64,000 bases of DNA from Salipiger bermudensis (GTDB lineage Bacteria; Pseudomonadota; Alphaproteobacteria; Rhodobacterales; Rhodobacteraceae). A program made the translations under genes and the position numbers. Positions 59,105 through 64,000 of the stretch are shown piece after piece. The stretch lies in assembly GCF_019801965.1 (NCBI RefSeq), contig NZ_JAHVIA010000010.1, positions 1 to 64,000 on the forward strand, given 5' to 3'. Positions within the stretch are counted from its first letter, which is position 1; each line of letters opens with the position of its first letter. A model generated the notes under the pieces. The model had not been told where the DNA came from. It ran no database searches and worked only from the letters and a program-made list of their open reading frames with translations.

Positions 59105-60601
59105 ATGACCGAATCGATTTCACAAGAACCGGGCCGCAAGGCCCCGCTGGCGAAATCGTCGCTTGGACATTTCCTCTGGATGTTCGGTGGCGGCAGCGTG
59201 CAGGCGGTGCTGAAGATCGTCATCCTGATGATCCTCTCGCGGCTGCTGACGCCGGCGGAGTTCGGCCTCGTCGCGGCCGCGCTGACCATCGTCGCGCTGG
59301 CCGAGGTGTTCGGCAAGATCGGCATCGCGCCCTCGATCATCCAGACCGAAACCCTGACCGAGGCGCATGTGCGCACCGGGGTGACGGCGACGCTGGTCTC
59401 AGGCGGTCTCGTCGGGCTGATCGTCTTCGCCCTGGCCGAGCCGCTGGGCGAGCTCTACGGCATGCCCGGGCTGCCACCGCTGGTGCGGGTCTTCGCGTTT
59501 CTCTTCGTCATCCGCGCGCTCGGCCTGATCTCGGAGGCGCTGATCCAGCGCGAGACTGGCTTTCGTGCGCTCGCCGTGATCGGCGTGATCAGCTACCTGG
59601 TCGGCTATGCCGGCGTGGCGGTGATCCTGGCGCTCAATGGCTTCGGGGTCTGGTCGCTGGTGGCGGGCCAGATCGGACAGGCGGTGCTGCAGGCGGCGCT
59701 CTGCGTGCATTTCAGCGGCTATCGTATCCGTCCGGGCTGGGACGGCGCCAAGTTCCGCTCCATGCTGCGCTTCGGTCTCGGCACCACGCTGACCCAGATC
59801 GGCAACTATGTTGCGCTCAACGTCGATTACCTGATCGTTGGCCGGGCGCTCGGGGTCACGCCGCTGGGCCAGTATTCCCGCGCCTACCTGCTGCTGTCGC
59901 AGCCTGCCAACATCGTCGGCAACATGGCCGACAAGGTGCTGTTTCCGGTGCTGGCCTCGGTGCAGACCGATCTGGCGCGGATCGCACGCGCCTATGACAG
60001 GGTGCTGGCGCTGACCGCGATCACCCAGATCCCGCTCTCCATCTATCTCAGCATCTTTGCCTCGGAGGTCATCCTCGTCCTGATGGGCGACCAGTGGTCC
60101 GGGGCGGTGCGGCCGTTCCAGATCATGGTGGCGGCGCTGTATTTCCGCACCGCCTACAAGTTTACCGGGACGGTGCTGCGCGCCACCGGGCGTGTCTATC
60201 ACGCGGCCTTGCTGCAATGGACCTATGCCGCACTCGTGGCGATCGGCGCGCTTCTCGGCGTGCGCTTCGGGCTCGAGGGCGTTGCCGTGGGGACGACGCT
60301 CGCGGTCGCCCTGTGCTTCTTCAACGGGGTGTTCCTGCTGCGCGCGGTCTTTGGCTTCGCACTCCGGGGCAGCCTGTCGGCGCTGCTGCGCCATACCGGG
60401 CTCGGGCTCTTCTATATAGTGGTGCTGATGGCCCTGCGCGAGGCGGGGCGCGCGCTCGAGCTGCCGGCCCTCGCCACGCTGGCCCTGGGCGCGCTCGGCG
60501 CGGCGCTGGTCTATCTCATCCTCGTCCGGGTCTGGCCACGTGCGCTCGGCCCGGAACGCGAGGCGGTTTCGGCTCTGTTTGCCAAGCTGCTGCGCCGTTG
60601 A
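59105..60601 (+). CDS. Wzx-like polysaccharide flippase
   Basis: This is a 498-residue MOP-superfamily exporter (Polysacc_synt type) with about twelve to fourteen helices. The N-terminal region has LGHFLWMFGGGSVQAVLKIV and ILSRLLTPAEFGLVAAAL, and GQYSRAYLLLSQPA lies mid-protein. It should flip lipid-linked repeat units to the periplasm for the Wzy-like polymerase. The start is uncertain. ATG 59105 gives the usual N-terminus, but a TTG at 59069 is also open and neither has a clear ribosome binding site. Confidence 0.88.
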   Translation: MTESISQEPGRKAPLAKSSLGHFLWMFGGGSVQAVLKIVILMILSRLLTPAEFGLVAAALTIVALAEVFGKIGIAPSIIQTETLTEAHVRTGVTATLVSGGLVGLIVFALAEPLGELYGMPGLPPLVRVFAFLFVIRALGLISEALIQRETGFRALAVIGVISYLVGYAGVAVILALNGFGVWSLVAGQIGQAVLQAALCVHFSGYRIRPGWDGAKFRSMLRFGLGTTLTQIGNYVALNVDYLIVGRALGVTPLGQYSRAYLLLSQPANIVGNMADKVLFPVLASVQTDLARIARAYDRVLALTAITQIPLSIYLSIFASEVILVLMGDQWSGAVRPFQIMVAALYFRTAYKFTGTVLRATGRVYHAALLQWTYAALVAIGALLGVRFGLEGVAVGTTLAVALCFFNGVFLLRAVFGFALRGSLSALLRHTGLGLFYIVVLMALREAGRALELPALATLALGALGAALVYLILVRVWPRALGPEREAVSALFAKLLRR

Positions 60602-60628
60602 TCTTCATTGCATGACAGGAGGCCCAGC

Positions 60629-61249
60629 GTGCCGATCTTCAAGATAGCGGGTAAGACCATCCTCTTCCTTCACATCCCGAAGGCAGGGGGGACCTCGGTC
60701 GAGGAATTCCTCTCGGGCTACTCGGAGGAAAGCTTTCGCATGCATCACAACACCGAAGGGCTGCCCTGCGTGCCGCAGCATTTCCACGCCGCGCTCATGG
60801 CCAAGCTCTTCGCGCCCGATTTCTTCGACTACTCGTTCTGCGTCGCGCGGAATCCCTATGCGCGCATCGTCAGCGAGTACAACTACAGGATGCAGCATCG
60901 GCACCGACCGTATCGCTGGTTTCCGAAACCGAAGTTCGAGACCTGGTTGCGTGCGACGCTCGCTCGATATCGCCACAACCCCTATATCTATTCCAACCAT
61001 ATCCGGCCCCAAAGCGCCTTCCGTTTGCCCGAGACGCGGCCTTTCCGACTCGAGGATCAGGTCGGATTGTTGATGCAGGAACTGGGGGCGCTGACCGGGC
61101 TCAGAACGCCGGAGGCGCTGCCCCATGCCAATCGCTCGAAGAAGGGCAATGCCGCGATCAGCGAGCGATCGGCTGAGCTGATCTACGACTTTTACCGGGA
61201 GGATTTCGAGACCTTCGGCTATGAGCGCGACAGTTTCCGGAGCGCCTAG
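60629..61249 (+). CDS. Sulfotransferase 2 (Sulfotransfer_2 type)
   Basis: The 206-residue protein has the PAPS loop LFLHIPKAGGTSVEEFL (residues about 11-27) and the 3'-phosphate site FCVARNPYARIVSEYNY near 70-86. This is the pattern of carbohydrate sulfotransferases, distinct from the other sulfotransferase of the locus. The start is GTG 60629, seven bases after AGGAGG (60617-60622). A longer frame from a TTG would place that ribosome binding site inside the gene. It follows the flippase gene by 27 bases. Confidence 0.88.
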   Translation: MPIFKIAGKTILFLHIPKAGGTSVEEFLSGYSEESFRMHHNTEGLPCVPQHFHAALMAKLFAPDFFDYSFCVARNPYARIVSEYNYRMQHRHRPYRWFPKPKFETWLRATLARYRHNPYIYSNHIRPQSAFRLPETRPFRLEDQVGLLMQELGALTGLRTPEALPHANRSKKGNAAISERSAELIYDFYREDFETFGYERDSFRSA

Positions 61250-61949
61250 GGGGGAGGACATGTCGTGCGGGCAATTCGAGTGCTTGGGAAACAATGCGGC
61301 GGGGGAGCTTTCCGGCAGGGCGATGCGCGCCGGCGAGAGCAGATCGGCGTGGAGAGAGGGGCCCGCACGGGGGGGCAGGTGCCGGCTGATTGCGTTCGAA
61401 GCCTCGGGAGTTGGAGCGCTAGACCGGGCGACATTCGGGCTCGGGGCGCGCAAATGAGGCCGCAATAGGGCTCAAGCGCCCTTGTTTCTATGGTTCGGCG
61501 CGATTCGTCTCCCCTTGGGACGATTCGTCCCGGTCGGATCTGCGGCTCTTGAGGGGGCGGGATTAGCCGCAACGCGGCGAAAATGTCAGCAGGTTTGCCT
61601 AATTTGTTGACGCGGCAACCACAGGTTGTAGTCAAAATCTCCGAATTAACACTTTTTTTCCAAAAAACGCGGCGATTCGGGTTTCCCAACTGGCATCAAT
61701 GGGTCACGTTGGATCCCGAAATTATCGACCGCCGGACTTATCCAACATCAAGGTGGTCTCAGAAAATATAATTAAATTTCAAAAACTGAATGCATAATTC
61801 CTGATCCAAAGACTGACGGATCAGTTTCAAAGACAAGAAGCACGAGAAGTCGCCTGCTCCGCATTGGAGCGGTGGGAATTGAATTTTCCGAGATCAATGT
61901 GGCGCAGGCCGCATTGGTACTGCCTACTCTTGACTTGTGAGTTGCTGCT
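61250..61949. other. Long AT-rich regulatory gap before the ExoY-like gene
   Basis: There is no gene. At its centre CGATTCGTC recurs at 61501-61509 and 61521-61529, two helical turns apart, with CTCCCC and CCCGGT following. From about 61590 the sequence is much more AT-rich than anything else in the window (for example around 61765-61800), which suits a complex promoter or a binding region for a silencing protein. Confidence 0.5.
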
Positions 61950-62858
61950 ATGAGTGATTTGACGGACCCGGTTCTTATTGACGCTGATTTTTCGACCTGG
62001 GGACGCGCGACGCAAAAGACGCGCGCCGAAATAACCTACGGAAGCCACGCGAACCAGGGAAATGACCTCGATGGGACCGCGCAGAAAGCTATCGCTAAGG
62101 TTGAGCTTGCGCGGGATGCCGCGGAGCTTCGCGTCGCCCAATCGAGCCTCGCGCCGTTCGAGCTCGAGGCGCATCCGTATCACAGTGCGGAGATCATCCA
62201 TGTCGATCCGCGCCGCACCTCCCGATCGAGCTTCGGGCTGGCGGGGAAGTCGCTCGGCTTCCGGGCCACCAAGCGTGCCATCGACATCGCCGGTGCCGGC
62301 ATCGGGCTGATCCTGCTGGCGCCGCTGCTGCTCGGCTGCGCGGCGGCGATCAAGGCCACCAGCAAGGGGCCGGTGTTCTTCCGGCAGGAGCGCTACGGGC
62401 TCAACAGCGAGATGTTCCGGATCTTCAAGTTCAGGACCATGTACACGGACATGGGCGACCGGACAGGGGTGCAGCAGACGGTCCAGGGGGATCCGCGGAT
62501 CACCCGCGTGGGCGCGTTCCTGCGCAAGACCTCGTTTGACGAGCTGCCGCAGCTTCTCAACGTGCTGGATGGCAGCATGTCTCTGGTCGGGCCGCGGCCG
62601 CATGTTCCCAACATGCTGGCGGCCGGTGTGCGTTACGAGGATTTCGACCCGCGCTACCTCAGCCGGCACGCGATGGTGCCGGGCATCACCGGGCTGGCTC
62701 AGGTCAACGGTTTCCGCGGCGAGACCCAGACTCACGAGGCGGCGCAGGGCCGGATCGACAAGGACATCGAGTATTGCGAGAAAGCCACCATCAAAACCGA
62801 TATCAAAATTCTATTTAAAACAATTCGTTGCGAATTTCTGAGCGGGAGCGGTTTCTGA
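61950..62858 (+). CDS. ExoY/WcaJ-type initiating sugar-phosphate transferase
   Basis: The 302-residue bacterial sugar transferase has a long polar N-terminus (about 1-105), one hydrophobic helix (about 115-135, [19 protein letters not shown]) and the catalytic domain. This domain carries [26 protein letters not shown], the [21 protein letters not shown] block and [14 protein letters not shown]. It should load the first sugar phosphate onto undecaprenyl phosphate. It lies alone after a long regulatory gap, so it may be the control point of the pathway. Confidence 0.92.
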   Translation: MSDLTDPVLIDADFSTWGRATQKTRAEITYGSHANQGNDLDGTAQKAIAKVELARDAAELRVAQSSLAPFELEAHPYHSAEIIHVDPRRTSRSSFGLAGKSLGFRATKRAIDIAGAGIGLILLAPLLLGCAAAIKATSKGPVFFRQERYGLNSEMFRIFKFRTMYTDMGDRTGVQQTVQGDPRITRVGAFLRKTSFDELPQLLNVLDGSMSLVGPRPHVPNMLAAGVRYEDFDPRYLSRHAMVPGITGLAQVNGFRGETQTHEAAQGRIDKDIEYCEKATIKTDIKILFKTIRCEFLSGSGF

Positions 62859-62900
62859 CCCCACGCCTTTTCACTGCTCGCCCTTCTCGGGATTCGAAAG

Positions 62901-63101
62901 TTATTTCGCAAACAGGAGATAGAGGACCCAGATACTCAAAGCACAAGATCCCCAAAACAAAAGATTTTTCAAGACGATGAATAAGGTGCCCCTGGCAACG
63001 GAAGGGTTGTCCCGTTCCCCCCCGGATCCGGTTTCGGAGGCGGGAGTGACGCGAGACGGATCCGCGGAATAATCGGTATCTCGTTTCGCCTGCTTGGTCA
63101 T
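62901..63101 (-). CDS. Small single-helix membrane protein
   Basis: The 66-residue protein has a polar 40-residue N-terminus and one C-terminal membrane helix (about 42-64, ending YLLFAK). GGAAAGACG precedes the ATG. It is convergent with the ExoY-like gene and divergent from the last glycosyltransferase. I recognise no family. It could modulate the exopolysaccharide machinery, but that is only from position. Confidence 0.55.
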   Translation of the reverse strand: MTKQAKRDTDYSADPSRVTPASETGSGGERDNPSVARGTLFIVLKNLLFWGSCALSIWVLYLLFAK

Positions 63102-63216
63102 TCTGTTCGTCTTTCCGACTCTTCGACGCTGACGAGTTTCTTCGTCTCTCGGGCGTCTTCTTCAGCCGTTTGCGTGGGGCCCCAATTGGGTTTCACGATA
63201 CACAGGAGGCATTTCT

Positions 63217-64000
63217 TTGGCAAACGTCAATCATGCATTTGTCAACAGTCTGATCGCCGTAGGAGATGGTGCCGAACCATTGGCCGAGGCGTCCCGCACT
63301 GAGCCGGTCTGGCGTGTCGCGACCGGCACGCCACGGGTGACCGTGGTCGGGCTGCGCGGAATTCCCGACGTCTCGGGCGGCATCGAGACCCATTGCGAAT
63401 ACCTGATGCCGCAGATCGCCGATCGCAATCCCGGCGAGCAATTCGTGGTGATCGGGCGCCGGCCCTCGATGGGCGGCGCGATCCTGAAGCGGAGGGGCAA
63501 TCTCACCGTGGTGCCGCTCTTCGCGATGAAGAACCGGTTTCTTGAAACCATTTCAAACACCTTCGTCGGCGTTCTCAAGGCGCGGCTGGTCTACAATTCC
63601 CGCATTGTGCACCTGCACGCGGTGGGCCCGGCACTGCTTGCGCCGGTGGCGCGGGGCCTCGGGGCCAAGGTGGTCTTCACCCATCACGGCGATGACTACA
63701 GGCGCGCCAAGTGGAGCAAGCCGGTGCAATGGATCCTGAAGACCGGAGAGCGCGTCGGCATCGGCGCCTCGCATCGCGTGATCGCCGTCTCGGCCTCGCT
63801 CGCGGAGCGGCTCAAGGCCGAGTATCCCGGCAAGGCGGATGTGATACACTATATCCCCAACGGCGCGGATCATATCCTCGACGAAAGCGCCCAGGGCACG
63901 CGCAGCGCCGAGGCGTGGCTCGAGGGCTTCGACCTGACCCAAACGCCCTACATCGTCTCGGTGGGCCGGCTGGTGCCCGAGAAGGGGTTTGCCGATCTCA
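63217..64000 (+). CDS. Glycosyltransferase, third, cut by the window end
   Basis: The gene runs off the window after 261 codons. The start is TTG 63217, with AGGAGG about 7 bases upstream. The segment TVVGLRGIPDVSGGIETHCEYL opens a GT-B glycosyltransferase of the type with an N-terminal RGIP motif. VVFTHHGDDYRRAKW, YIPNGADHI and the start of the donor domain (YIVSVGRLVPEKGF) follow. It adds a third sugar-transfer step to the exopolysaccharide locus. Its stop and partner genes are outside the window. Confidence 0.88.
   Translation, partial: MANVNHAFVNSLIAVGDGAEPLAEASRTEPVWRVATGTPRVTVVGLRGIPDVSGGIETHCEYLMPQIADRNPGEQFVVIGRRPSMGGAILKRRGNLTVVPLFAMKNRFLETISNTFVGVLKARLVYNSRIVHLHAVGPALLAPVARGLGAKVVFTHHGDDYRRAKWSKPVQWILKTGERVGIGASHRVIAVSASLAERLKAEYPGKADVIHYIPNGADHILDESAQGTRSAEAWLEGFDLTQTPYIVSVGRLVPEKGFADL

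Overview
The window is GC-rich alphaproteobacterial chromosome, most probably from a Rhodobacterales (Roseobacter-group) marine bacterium. The evidence is the gene set (GluQ-RS, TrmFO, a rhizobial-type rhamnose locus, a DmdC/FadE-type acyl-CoA dehydrogenase), strong GGAGG ribosome binding sites, many ATGA stop/start overlaps, and Fnr-like boxes of the TTGAC-N4-RTCAA type. I see no rRNA, tRNA, CRISPR array, integrase or intact insertion sequence. The assignment to genus is not possible from the sequence alone.

Layout. 1-5.0 kb: a loosely packed stretch with two proteins of unknown function, a secreted c-type cytochrome under a candidate Fnr box, an APC amino-acid permease and a Crp/Fnr-type regulator. 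5.1-7.2 kb: a Tat-exported SdsA-type alkylsulfatase divergent from that regulator. 7.9-11.0 kb: gluQ, a PEBP-family protein, a small membrane protein and trmFO. 12.0-17.4 kb: an accessory block with a small HExxHH protein, a 67-residue partner, a membrane-anchored winged-helix/TPR regulator overlapping a secreted six-blade kelch protein, and a secreted Gly/Asn/Lys-rich protein. 17.8-19.2 kb: a DUF2182/DUF1326 pair.

19.8-30.5 kb is a complete L-rhamnose locus, rhaRSTPQUK on the minus strand and rhaDI on the plus strand. It encodes a DeoR regulator, an ABC importer, mutarotase, kinase, isomerase and an aldolase-dehydrogenase fusion. 32.0-41.3 kb is a fatty-acid degradation region with a multifunctional FadJ/FadB-type protein, thiolase, GST, acyl-CoA dehydrogenase, a ribbon-helix-helix-like small protein, two MerR regulators flanking a cluster of ACGT-centred sites, and two overlapping thioesterases. 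41.5-50.4 kb carries a MATE pump, an FMN reductase, an RpiR regulator next to a clear inverted repeat, an SbcCD/YhaNO-like pair, and an ArsP-type permease with a small CxxC protein.

50.5-64.0 kb is an exopolysaccharide locus. It has ExoP/Wzc-like, ExoF/Wza-like, Wzx-like, Wzy-like and ExoY-like proteins, three glycosyltransferases (the last cut by the window end) and two sulfotransferases, so the product may be a sulfated polymer. The ExoP-like ATPase domain has lost its Walker A lysine.

A family of short GC-rich repeats ending in a GRGTATTT-(N)-AGAAG tail is scattered through the gaps, and two of these copies lie inside a longer shared repeat of over 200 bp. No single system here is clearly new. 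The best candidates for follow-up are the sulfated-exopolysaccharide locus with its degenerate kinase, the regulator-kelch pair, and the dispersed repeat family.
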